This document shows positions 13,801 through 23,698 of a stretch of 64,000 nucleotides of DNA, piece after piece (position 1 is the stretch's first letter; every line of letters starts with the position of its first letter). The notes beneath the pieces are model-generated. The model searched no databases, was not told the DNA's origin, and was given only the letters and a program-made list of their open reading frames with translations. Made by a program: the position numbers and the translations under genes. The DNA comes from Branchiostoma belcheri (Eukaryota > Chordata > Leptocardii > Amphioxiformes > Branchiostomatidae): NCBI RefSeq assembly GCF_001625305.1, contig NW_017804020.1:4439144-4503143 (forward strand), in the 5' to 3' direction.

Positions 13801-16800
13801 AGGCTGGTCGGTGTAAGTGCCGGGGGGACACTTGGTGCACTCTGATGTGTACGCAACACCTGATAAAGGACCAGAACATTTTGTTATGTCTTTGCTATCT
13901 TGTTTTTGCAAAACAGAAGAAAATGTCTGGCATTTTGGTCAAGAAAAGAACAATATTAGAGCAAATATTGCTACTTTTACAGAGCTGTGTAATTCATTAT
14001 TAACTTTCATACGTCATTAGTGAGGAATTATCAAGCCTTTCTTACAAGATTACTTATTATATATTCACTGACAGTCACAGTGAAAATATATGGAAGAAAA
14101 CAAGCAACCAAAATTTCATTACAACCAAACAAGCAAATGTGAACTTAATTTAACAAGGTTATGTTAAATCATACGTCCATGGACATATACTCGGTTGAAA
14201 AGATAAAGACAGCAAAACCAAAAGTAAGATTTAAAAAAATTGTGTCCCAAAAAGTTTTGGAAGAGCCTAAGATAGTTCACCTATGAGAGCTCCTGGGTGC
14301 CAGGGGAGGAATAAGACAGAGTGTGAGATCTCACAGCTGGGTAAAGTCATAACACTCAATTCAACATTCAGAACATCAAATACCATTACGCCACAACAAT
14401 TTAAGTTGTTGGTTCTCAGATTGCCCGCTTCATTCATTTCTCAATGCCAAAAATACTGTGAATATACCTGTACCATTCAAGTTCTCATATATACAACGTA
14501 GCTTCTCATGTATAGATACAACAAATACTGACAATAGGTAGTGTCTGTAGTTGGATTCAATTTGCAAGATCATAATACATCAAAAAGCAGACAACCAGAC
14601 AGCCTTTACCTTTTGTAACAGGTAATTATGCTTTGTGTACCTACAGTGTACTATTACACTATGCAGTTCCCTACATGCTGTTTAAGCCAATAAGCTAAAA
14701 ATGTAAATATAAAGCTGAAGCTTTGCTTTGTGTAGCCAGGTAACCACTTGAAACGCTTTTAACTTGGGACTGGATATTAAATAAACCCTATTTGCTGACG
14801 ATTTCCAGAAACTCCATTATGATATTATTGTGATATTTCACATACCAGATACAAGTCATGAATGAGAAGTATAAGTGAGAGGTCCATACCTTCAATGGTT
14901 ATTTTCTTGATGAAAACTGGCTTTGGCTTCCTTTCGTTCCCAAACGACAGACCAGTGGTTTTCCAGTAGATGACGTTGTTACCTGAGGTCAGGTCAATCT
15001 GCCAGGGAACAGACAGAGGTTTGATAAATTAAACTTCAAGGCTGTCAGCTGGTGAGTGAGTGAATTTATGAAGCAAGGAATGAAGAAATAAAGAAAAGAA
15101 CTGACTAAGTTTCAACTTTATCATGAAGAAACTTCTCAATCACAGAGACAAGTAAAAGATTGAAAGTTCAACTTCACATTCACAATGATACTTCTTTTTA
15201 CACACAAGAAAATCATAATTACCCTTTACATCTGTGAACACAATACTCTCTTTCCAACAGTTTTGCTAAGACAAATTAGAACCCAATAATTTGCATTTAA
15301 GTTATCAGGATCTTCATTATGGGTTCACCACACCACTTCGAAACCATATTGCTTTTTCTGATGTTTCTTCTCCTTCTTCTCCTCCTCCTTCTCCTGCCAT
15401 TTTTTAAATGGATTCAGCTTCTTCATTTTAGGGCCCAAGGTCCTGAAATTTGGTATGGAGGTACAGTGGGCAAATACCCCTAGGCGTTTTTTAAATTATT
15501 GTGATACAGGCTTTTAGAATGGTTTTATTTGAGTTTTTTGGCTGTGTTATAGCAAATGTATTACTGTGTTAGTCTGCCTTGTTTACCACGTTTGGGCATG
15601 AGTCATCACAATGGAATGCAGGGCATCAACCAATAGGCATGCAGCTTTCCTCTATACTTCTTGCTGATTGGCTGTTGGGATTTAACTTGATTAACACCTG
15701 CACAGAAGCATTTCCATACTGACAGTATGTCTGTATTCAAGTGTTTTGGTAGGTATTTCAAGCTTTCCTGCTCCAGCATTGGAATGCCGGGCATGGACGT
15801 TTTTTTTTATTTTGAAAATCAACAGTTTGCAGTATGCAATTAAAAATCCTAACCAATAAAGTAGGGAATAGCTATCCAACTGTTGTTTTAGTTGTATTTT
15901 ACTTCATATTATAGTTATATCAATGTAAATCATTGTTTTCCCTTGTGTTTCCCATTCTTTCCCTGCCATGTCGTAAAATGTGGTGAACCCATCGCTGTAT
16001 TTGCTCCAAAGCAAATATTGGCCTTTCTAGTCTTATACTGTAATATATAACCAGTCAAGTTTCTCACTGATTCCTCGTTCCATTTCCCCTCCTCGGTGGT
16101 GTCAGGCCACTTGTTGGTGTCAGAGTCCATCACAGTTTGGCACTGCTCATTCTGGACCTAAAGAAAGCAATGAAGGAAGGGAGTTTGTAAGCTTACCAAT
16201 TTTCTATAAACCAACAGCATCAGCAACTGTTACGGTCAACAACTAATTGTACAATGACACCTGGGTATGATATACATGTAGATACCATAGGTGCAATATC
16301 AGCTGTCTGTTGCCATTCAAACCTTACTGGCCATGGAAACGTGTGGAGTCTTTTTTCTGACACATGTACCTCAGAGACTTTAAAAGTTTAATGAAACTTA
16401 CATAGACGTGGAAGATGGTGTTGTCATCAATGTACTGGTATGTGAAGGTGACTTTCCCTGCCTTCTTCAAGTTGGCAGCGTACACCAGCGTTGTGGTGCA
16501 GTCTCCGCTCCCTGACGCGATAAAGTCACCCTTAGGCTCCCAGGTTACTCTGGAATACACAAAATAAAGTCAGCATTAAGGCTACAAATTACAGGGTTAA
16601 TATTTGCCTGCAAGTGTAGAATAGTCTTTTCTTAGACTATGAGAATGCTTACTAGTAGTTGATATACAAGTACCTTTTTTAAATGATTGTAATAGTAATG
16701 ACATGCAGATACCAAGAAGAAATAAATAACACACTGTGTAACAATTATGGTAAACATGAATTAAGGATATTAAAAATCACAAGCTCTAGTCAATCTTTAG

Positions 16801-19317
16801 ACAAAAGACATTGAAAGAACTTTGAGACATCAAGATAAAGAATACTTAGCTTCCTTCAACATCCTGGTCTTATTACTTTGACATGATATAATGTCAACAG
16901 TCAAATGCATTGTTGATATTGCACCATAAAGATTTATTAAATTCCTAGATTCTCACTGATTTAGAGTTCACTTGACCTGAGTCTAAAACAGAAAGTATCT
17001 TACTCTGAACAGTTTGTTTTACTGGAGTAGCTGTAGTCCCCAATCTCAGCCGTGGTGGTGAACCCCCCTGGGAGGGCCTCCCAGTGGTCGAACAGGACCC
17101 CCCCTCCCAGGGAGTAGGTACCAGGGGGGCAGCGCTGACATGTCTGCTGGTCGATGCTGAAAAACTCACCAGCTCCGCAGGAGAACGCTGTGGAATGTTT
17201 GAAAAATTTTGGTCATAAGTAACAAAAAAGAAAGCTTACAGGTTAGATTGGAACATTCAGGTGCTTCAAACTGCTTGAACTTTACAAAATATACTGACGA
17301 CAGTTGTATACAAAACAGAGCAGTACCCACAGTGCTTCAATCTAAACAGCAACAATCTTACAGTGAATACTTTGAAATATCTTCAGGAGGCAAAACCACA
17401 AGGAACAGCTATAATACTAGTGTTATACTCTCAGTCCTTTATCCTTAAAAATCCCATGTTGATAATCTTTTATGGTAAAGAACATTCATATGAACCCAAA
17501 CAACATATCACGTCCGGTGGTAAATGCTTATTTAATGAGTTGGAGACTTACAACACTCCTTGCCCCGTTTGGGTGCGTCTGCAGGAGGGGGTCCTGTACA
17601 TGTGTTGCCTACGTTAGGCACCAGCACTCTCCACCTGCCTCCACCGCTGTCACACTCTGTGTACTCATAGTGGAAGTCATCCTACACAACACAAACAATG
17701 GGCATTAGTGCAAAGGCCATAACTTACATATTACAATAATTTTTGTTGTCTTCAATGCTCCATTCCCATACAAGTCACAACTACTTTAGGAATGAAAATG
17801 ACATAAGTAACAAGACCACCTGTTATAAATACAGTTATAGTTATGTCTTCAACAGTCTTGTGTCAAAATTCCTCACTAGTTTTAGGTCTATATAAGGAAA
17901 ATTCCAGTGGCTTGTTGACTATACAGTACTAAATCTATCAGTGTGACCTATATGAATAGTATGACTAGTATGAAAGATTATGAAAGAATGATTCCTATAA
18001 TCATGGCTGAAATAAAAAGGGTGCTCGATCACAGTGCTACTTGTGTAAGTTAAGGCTTGCTGAACCCTTCAAGAGCCATGGCCTCAAAAGCGCTGTGTCT
18101 AATATTAGTAATACATGTATTGTCTATCCATTTCTGTGTTAACTGTTCTTCAACACAACTTCTGGTGTTTACTATAAACTAAATTTATGATTTTATAACT
18201 TAAACCTAGTCACGCTCTAGGTTTGAGTCATAAAATCATAAATTTTGTACGACCAATTTAGTTTTCAGTTTAACGCGTATGACAACATGACGGTATTCAG
18301 ATGAACCTTGTCTAATTTGTGTCACAAGACATAGAGAGTCTAATTACTCAGAGACTGGTCCGACCAGTTCAGACCCACAGCTCTGCTCACAGCCTGAGGC
18401 AGATTTCACCAGCAGTGTTTAGTGTGTAGAGGCTGATTCTAGTCAAGATTGACACGTGGACAGCTACAACTAATTTGTTGAAACTTAAATTTATCATCAT
18501 ATAAAGTGATTATTATTATGACCAACAAGTCCAATCAAGGAAACCTTGTTCCAATACCAAACAAATTATGTGTGTCTTGAAACTCACTAAAGCAAAACCT
18601 GTGTCTGCAGATCTGCACTGAAACTTTCATCTTCACAAATCTATTTCCTTAAGAGCTAAAAGCAAATCATAACCTTTCTTTCTCATTTTTACTTGAAGAG
18701 ACCATGGAGAGACTGAAGTAGAGTTCTGTAATATGGATTATAATATTCGAGCTTTGAAAATACATTCTATGCACGGTTTGATTAGAGGCCTTGCATTTAA
18801 AACATATATTAGGTATACCATTTGGAAGAACACACTTTCCTAGAACCACTTCCCTATAGTATGGAATATTTGCTTAGGTTTGTAATTTTCTGTTGGCAGA
18901 TATACAAAAATGCACTTGCCTTTGAACAACCCTTATTAGTATCTTTCTATATTCGAAATGACCGTGTTCTGTTGAGGTACAAGCCTTTAAATTAATGATT
19001 TTCGTGCGTCGACTTGAAAAAGAACAATCATCATGTATATACATAACAGAAATTTGACAAAACAAATCTGCGAAACGATCACGGTGTGTTTACAGTGGCA
19101 CACAGCTGTGCTATACGGAGTCATGTCACGCCATGCACCAGCGCGCATTATCAGGTCTACTCACGGCTGTACATGTAGGGCTGCCTGCTGGCGGCGGCTG
19201 GGTAGCTACGGGCTGAGGTGGCTGTGGGGCGGGCGTAGTCTCCGTACCGCCCTGTCCGTGAACCGCAGGTCCTGCCGACAACATCAGCACCAGTACAACC
19301 ACCTGGCACGGAATCAT
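1883..19317 (-). CDS. ELAPOR: ELAPOR1/2 (KIAA1324/EIG121) orthologue, 27 exons seen
   Basis: Type I membrane protein of the endosome-lysosome-associated ELAPOR family, about 1,030 residues (human ELAPOR1 about 1,013). Exons in order: 19317-19165, 17681-17552, 17187-17004, 16549-16402, 16157-16068, 14998-14890, 13859-13790, 10501-10419, 9789-9707, 9400-9312, 9062-8876, 8602-8498, 8137-7929, 7637-7570, 7356-7258, 6923-6834, 5637-5570, 5413-5350, 5044-4961, 4727-4580, 4178-4075, 3786-3652, 3228-3110, 2920-2785, 2597-2522, 2253-2171, 2060-1883. It has a signal peptide ([16 protein letters not shown]), Cys-rich repeats (CPPGTY, CPPCNPG), family motifs such as [16 protein letters not shown] and QFNISLCGN, a transmembrane segment in exon 26 ([19 protein letters not shown]) and an acidic tail. 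Phases agree at every junction except exon 8 to 9, where a short Cys-rich exon is probably missing. Exon 27 ends at a donor, so the C-terminus is not seen; reading through would add 25 residues before a stop at 1805. The start at 19317 puts the signal peptide first; an in-frame ATG lies at 19425. Confidence 0.93.
5774..6668. mobile_element. inverted-repeat element in an ELAPOR intron
   Basis: About 60 bp at 5791-5851 (containing CACAGCGTGAGATTC and GGGGTTGGCACGTTCGTGTGA) recur inverted at 6597-6657. The sequence between is GC- and CpG-rich, unlike the AT-rich intron around it. TATAC stands just outside both ends and could be a 5-bp target-site duplication. No transposase ORF is present, so it looks like a non-autonomous DNA transposon. 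It lies in the intron between the exons at 6834 and 5637. Confidence 0.65.
5911..6150. repeat. 47-bp minisatellite
   Basis: About four and a half head-to-tail copies of a 46-47 bp unit begin at 5911, 5958, 6005, 6051 and 6098. Each contains CTTCCCCTAGCTGCACGC followed by GACCGGAGCTATCGCGTGT. It sits inside the inverted-repeat element. The apparent ORFs across it simply follow the repeat. Confidence 0.85.
9461..9522. repeat. compound (GTGA)n/(GTCA)n microsatellite
   Basis: A run of GTGA units passes directly into a run of GTCA units, within an ELAPOR intron. Confidence 0.9.
10563..10791. other. assembly gap (229 N)
   Basis: A run of N in the ELAPOR intron between the exons at 13790 and 10501. 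Its true length is unknown. Confidence 0.99.
11400..11960. repeat. G-rich repeat cluster with 31-bp tandem array and CGCC palindromes
   Basis: Four copies of a 31-32 bp unit (core GGGGGGAGGGC[A/C]TAGGAAATT) occupy about 11584-11710. Two related segments flank them: TTCAAAATTTT followed by a G run, GCATGCCCCC or a close variant, and a C run, near 11410 and 11840. The palindrome CGCGCCTTCGGCGC occurs near 11495, 11885 and 11905. No ORF is convincing. It looks like remnants of a repeated element in a large ELAPOR intron. Confidence 0.6.
12289..12491. repeat. tandem duplication of about 102 bp
   Basis: The unit beginning GCATACATGTCTCCACAATG at 12289 is repeated directly from about 12391 with small substitutions and indels. 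Both copies contain ATTTGAAACAACAACTTTTG. It lies in an ELAPOR intron and appears non-coding. Confidence 0.85.
13230..13452. repeat. MITE with GGCCACACC terminal inverted repeats
   Basis: The left end (GGCCACACCAATTTG, then GTTGGTTCTCAGA) recurs inverted at the right end (TCTGAGAACCAAC, then GGTGTGGCC). TTA flanks both sides (13227-13229 and 13453-13455) and could be a 3-bp target-site duplication. A truncated relative with GTTGTTGGTTCTCAGATT lies near 14388-14430 in the same intron, so this is a family, not a chance palindrome. Confidence 0.75.
15319..15992. repeat. TIR-flanked element of about 674 bp
   Basis: ATGGGTTCACCACA at the left end recurs inverted at the right end (TGTGGTGAACCCAT). 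The interior has a CT-rich tract and no credible ORF. It lies in the ELAPOR intron between exons 6 and 5 and ends 76 bp before the exon at 16068. Confidence 0.65.
18181..18245. repeat. hairpin: 29-bp arms, 7-nt loop
   Basis: Arm 18181-18209 pairs with 18217-18245, with only two mismatched positions, around the loop TCACGCT. It lies in ELAPOR intron 1, so it would be transcribed on the minus strand. It could be a small foldback element, a cruciform-forming site or a small-RNA hairpin; sequence alone does not decide. Confidence 0.8.
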
Positions 19318-19626
19318 GTTGGCTTCTTCTTCCGCGAATTCCGTCTGCTCCCGACGCGCGATGAGACTGGAAAAACTAGCTAATCTTGGGGAAATGGCCC
19401 TCCCTACTGCAAGCTGCCGAGCCAACTATGTTTACCGTATGTCTGGAGCAAATTACGGCTCTACCAGCCCAACATATGGGGAAGAAACATAAAAATTTGG
19501 GGCTGACACCTATTTTTTTGGTCCCTCACCCACTGCTTTGTACTTCTCCCCACAATGCACCGCGATGGCCAACCTTTGACCCACCTGTTCGATGTCGCGA
19601 AGTCTCGTGAATCGAAATCTCGCAAA

Positions 19627-19697
19627 TCGCGAGACTTGGTCAACCACCTGTTCGGTCTCGCGAAATCTCGCGACGGAGAGTCTCGCAAATCGCGAGA
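19627..19697. promoter_or_regulatory. cluster of four TCTCGCGA/TCGCGAGA motifs
   Basis: TCGCGAGA occurs at 19627-19634 and 19690-19697, and TCTCGCGA at 19656-19663 and 19666-19673. TCTCGCGAGA is a known CpG-promoter motif, common in bidirectional promoters and bound by BANP in mammals. Four near-complete copies in 71 bp suggest a real regulatory module. The copied promoter at 46238-46629 stops before this cluster. Confidence 0.65.
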
Positions 19698-19722
19698 GCT
19701 ATTACCCACCGTCCCGTGCGCG

Positions 19723-19798
19723 GTTGCCATGGTGCTAGGCAACACTAAGATAGGCTTTCCCCAGCTGTAAGGTTATTCCCACACAGTTACGTGGCAAC
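19723..19798 (+). promoter_or_regulatory. two RFX X-box-like elements upstream of CFAP276
   Basis: GTTGCCATGG at 19723 is followed by a GGCAAC half-site ending at 19743. GTTACGTGGCAAC at 19786-19798 differs by about one base from an X-box of the form GTTACC-N-GGCAAC. RFX factors bind X-boxes in ciliary gene promoters, which suits the adjacent axonemal gene 84 bp downstream. Binding is inferred only from the motif. Confidence 0.6.
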
Positions 19799-19881
19799 CC
19801 TCGAGAAAGCGTGTTGTGCCTAAATCCGCGGGACAATTCTACGATTTCTAGGCTGAATCTTGGCTCGAGCAGACCTTCAAG

Positions 19882-22392
19882 ATGACGATGACATCCAAGA
19901 GAGACCCTTACCCCTTCCCTAAGCTGGAATGCGACGATAATTTTGTGGGAGCGAGGCAGAGCCAGGTGAGATACATAACGTTATAACATAACTATGAAAT
20001 CCAGCATTATCCATTCATTTCTTCTTAAGCAAGACTCATTTGACCCATGAAAAGATGTATGAATATACACAAACTGCACAGAAAACAGCCACACTCCACA
20101 AACAGTACAAGAGACTTGCTGCCCAAGCGCTCTTGACATAAGAGTTCTTGTTCAGGCAGTCATGGCGTTGTAGAGCATAGACAGAATAAATTCAATAATG
20201 CTGTTTTGGCTCTCGAAGTCTTTCAATCGATTTCATAAGCCATCCAGTGTTTCAGATGTAAACTAGGTGATATTACCATTGCGCAAAGGCATCTAAAATG
20301 TGTTTGTTGTAACCAAGACCCAAAGTAATAAGCTCAAATCATGTTATATTTTGAGAGAAGAAAAACACCATTATGCTAATGATGTTCCCAGAGCAACACA
20401 ATGTTTACCTAGTGAAAATTCCCAGTTTACATGAAAACAACGCCCTTTCTTCTCCCAAGATAGCTTACAGGACTTCCATACCGTCAACATGGTGTCAGGA
20501 GTGACTGTTGAAAAGCTTGCCTTGTAAAACGATATCCGCGCCGTGTTGACAAAACATTGGCAAACGCTGAACACTTTGAATTTGGAAAAAAACATAAGTA
20601 GGCCAAATGTTTCAGTCCGATCCGTCGGAAACCAAACCAAGTTTTACATGTTAACTCAAGAACCACTTATCTTAAACTTGCTACAGTCAAGTACAAATTA
20701 AAACCCTGGCATCCAAAGCCTAAAAGGACTGTGTTATCTTCTGCATTACGTTACGTTTGTTTCTATCACCATGTAAACGCGAACAGTTAAATGATAGAGA
20801 TCGCCATTTCTAGCCTTTTTTTTAGATTTTAAACCGCCCCGTGCTCAGTACCGAATATATGGGTCATTTTCCCTAGAACTTGCTATGATACAAAAGATTT
20901 AAAAGTTCAACTGTTTTCCCTACTCAGATGCCGCCGTACTCCGTGCCCGCCCACCTCGCCCAGTCCCAGGACCCCTGGAACAGACTCAACCACACCGCCA
21001 CCCTGTCTAGCCAGCGCAGAGAGGCGCACTACTACGACCCACAGGTGGGCACATGTTGTCATGGTTTGCTTTGTTTGTTTTTAAATCATAGTTGTGGAGG
21101 TGTATGGCTAAACCCAAAGGCCATGATTTTGTTAAGATAAAAGTAAAAGGTGAGCAACTTGAAAAACAAATTTTAAGGAAAAATACACCTATAAAAAAAA
21201 AGGTTCCGCAGTTATCACAACACTTTTCTGCAGGGTTGACTTGTGGTGACTTCTATCTTAAAGCTGGTGTGTTACGCCGAAAGGCGGTTATACCGGCTAT
21301 ACAGATACAGATACAGATCTTAAACCAGGAAACAAGTAATTTTGCATTTTTTTTACATGTGCAGCATTTCAGTTTCCCACAGTGACCAAATGTTGTGCAT
21401 TGACATTTGCAGGCCCCCAGTGACAGCCTAGATTTTGTGCTGAAGTCCACATATGACCATCACGACCGCTTCTTGTACGACAAGCCAAGGACTCTAACAC
21501 AACCAGAAACTGTGGGTCTACCACACGGGTAAGAACAGAAGTCTATATTTTACTATTCTTTTATCTCTGAACAACATGATTTCTTATATTGTTAGATTTT
21601 GTTCTTCAAACTTTGACAAAGAAAAAGTTACTCATCAGTGGTCAAAATGTATTACTAGTTCCAGTATGCTAACATAAGTCTCTTCTTTCTTTGGAATATA
21701 AGAGGCTGACACATATAATCCTTTACATAAGTGATGACATGCAAACTTTGTTTTCCAGCCGGATCTTGAAAAATCGCATGAAGTATGTACCACCCCCATT
21801 TGACCCAATGGACCCTCCCCTGAGGGTATGTGATGCAGACAAGAAGGAACCAGTCCACAGTAACAAGGGGGGAGCTATCGGTGAGTGGTCCCTCCTGTTT
21901 TATAATGGATTTTGACTGGAAAAAAACACAGTGGAAATCTGGACCCCATTGCAAACTTTGAAAGTTATATGATCATATATACTCTGAAATAAGGGTTCTT
22001 CGTTACTTTTGTTACTTAGTACTTTTGTGATGCAAAAATTTACATGTACACTGATCACATGTTACATTTGTAAGTAATAATATAAATTCAGTTGTGACAT
22101 AAATCCATAAATCTTGGTTGAATACTAAGGCTTAAACAAAGGAAGGTGAAACAAATGTCCTACTGGGCAGGTTGGTTCTGTCCATTGTGCTGAAATGAAA
22201 GCTTTTCCCTATATCATGTATACTACCAACACCTGAACTATATGTCAATCTACAACACTCTTACATTTTCTTTTCTTTCTGTTCATTGATACTTACATTT
22301 CAATTCTTTGTTATTTTTCAGAGAGCCACCACAGTGCAGCAACAAACCCAGGCTATTCTAGAAAACATGACGGTGGATTTTACACCATTTAG
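19882..22392 (+). CDS. CFAP276: CFAP276 (C1orf194) orthologue, ciliary microtubule inner protein
   Basis: Five exons (19882-19965, 20928-21044, 21413-21528, 21759-21880, 22322-22392) give 169 residues, the length I recall for human CFAP276. The family is a component of doublet-microtubule inner surfaces in motile cilia. Recognisable motifs are [11 protein letters not shown] near the start, [13 protein letters not shown] in exon 2, [11 protein letters not shown] in exon 3, and the ending [19 protein letters not shown], which matches the conserved vertebrate C-terminus closely. All splice phases agree and the stop is TAG at 22390. MTMTSK at 19882 is the first in-frame start. It is transcribed divergently from ELAPOR across a 564-bp promoter with X-box motifs. 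Identification is firm; the function comes from the family. Confidence 0.93.
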
Positions 22393-23698
22393 GTCTGACA
22401 TCTACCTAGAAATACCAAAAACCACATCAACAGAATCATAAGCCTTATGATAAGGAGTACATATTACTTCTCTAACTAGGATTTTACCTGCCATTGTACT
22501 AAAGTCTTTTTAATGTACAGAAGTGCTACTGAGATGATTTTGCCAAATGCATAGCAGTAACAATAGTGGTAAATGGAGCATACACAGTTGCCAATGAGAA
22601 ATTATGCTGCACAGTTACTCAAGTGAACAGACATCATGGAAAAAGACGTTCAAAACTACAATTGTATCAAAGATTGCTGTTGTTTGAAATACACTTTGTA
22701 AGAGTTCTTGCAGGTAAACACTTTGCTACTATGTACAAAAATGTAGGAAGTATTCTGGGGATAGCTGTCCTATTGTCTTAACATTTTGTACATTGAAAAT
22801 ATGGGAATATAACATTTGTCTAAGATATATGGGATACATCTCTGTTCTCATGTGCCACAGGCAATATGCTGCTCTCATGCCTATTAAACAGGTTTTATCA
22901 AATAATTTCCAAATTGTCTATCTCAGAAGTGAAGACTATCAGTGAAGACACTCCAGTAGTAAATGATGGCATGGTACACTCACCTGATTGTATTATGTGG
23001 CATATTTTTCCTTTCTTTGTTAGCACCCTCAGTATACTATGTAAATAACCACGACAGTGTTGTTATTTTAGCGTGCCATTCCTGACTTTCACCAAGAAGA
23101 TAGCATAAAAGCTAGGTTTGAACACATGTTAGTCCCTGCTGCAGTGTTTTGTACAGATGCACTAATAAACATTGCAAATGTTACATACAAAATGTCATGG
23201 TTTATCTTGTTATTGTCGAGCCTTAACAATGAAGTTTCATCATTGTCTTGTTCCATAATCAGAGAACTTTGAAGGTAAAACCTGCCTCAAAAAGTAGCAA
23301 TCTTCTGTTGCAAATCTGTTTTAACCACATCATATACAAAGTGGTGAAGGCATAATCTTCAAGTACAATGTAGATGTTGTGAGGATAAAGTTTTCCCGAT
23401 CCTCCCCTTCACGTTCCAGTGACAACCAAGTCGAGTCAACACAAAACATTAAAACGGGTCAGTCAGTAAAACGTCACTTTCTTTCCTTCTAACATCTGCT
23501 TGGAGATTACCGCACAGGCCAAGATCACTCTGACCTTTCCCATGTACTTTGTACCACAGTAGACCTAGTTGTGACGAAACGTGATTTACATAGTCCAAAG
23601 TCCATCTAATATTAGGTAAGCGCTCCAGTGGACAGTTTGCCGTGTACGTGATCCCGTGACACTGTAGGAGGAAAACTGTACAGTGTTTTGTTGTCAAA
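22393..23698. other. CFAP276 3' UTR and spacer before the first SLC49A4-like gene
   Basis: No additional coding exon is supported. The left part up to about 23190 is the probable CFAP276 3' UTR, ending near AATAAA at 23164. The remainder would contain the promoter and 5' UTR of the transporter gene starting at 23699; I see no TATA box close to it. Confidence 0.6.
23164..23169 (+). terminator. polyadenylation signal AATAAA, CFAP276
   Basis: AATAAA about 770 bp after the CFAP276 stop codon, on the same strand, with no intervening gene. A weaker alternative is a site nearer the stop. Confidence 0.5.

Larger units (their letters stand above)
19318..19881. promoter_or_regulatory. bidirectional ELAPOR/CFAP276 promoter
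   Basis: The start codons of the divergent ELAPOR (minus, 19317) and CFAP276 (plus, 19882) genes are only 564 bp apart. I see no clear TATA box; the interval is CpG-rich in its centre and contains TCTCGCGA-type motifs and X-box-like elements. The ELAPOR-proximal part, up to 19596, is also copied at 46238-46629. Confidence 0.8.

Noticed and set aside
18181-18245. Annotating the hairpin as a microRNA
   Set aside because: The fold alone is insufficient; the stem is AT-rich and could equally be a foldback repeat.
19461-19745. Minus-strand ORF with SRDLRDSPSRDF-type repeats
   Set aside because: It is produced by the TCTCGCGA motif cluster in the bidirectional promoter, not by a gene.
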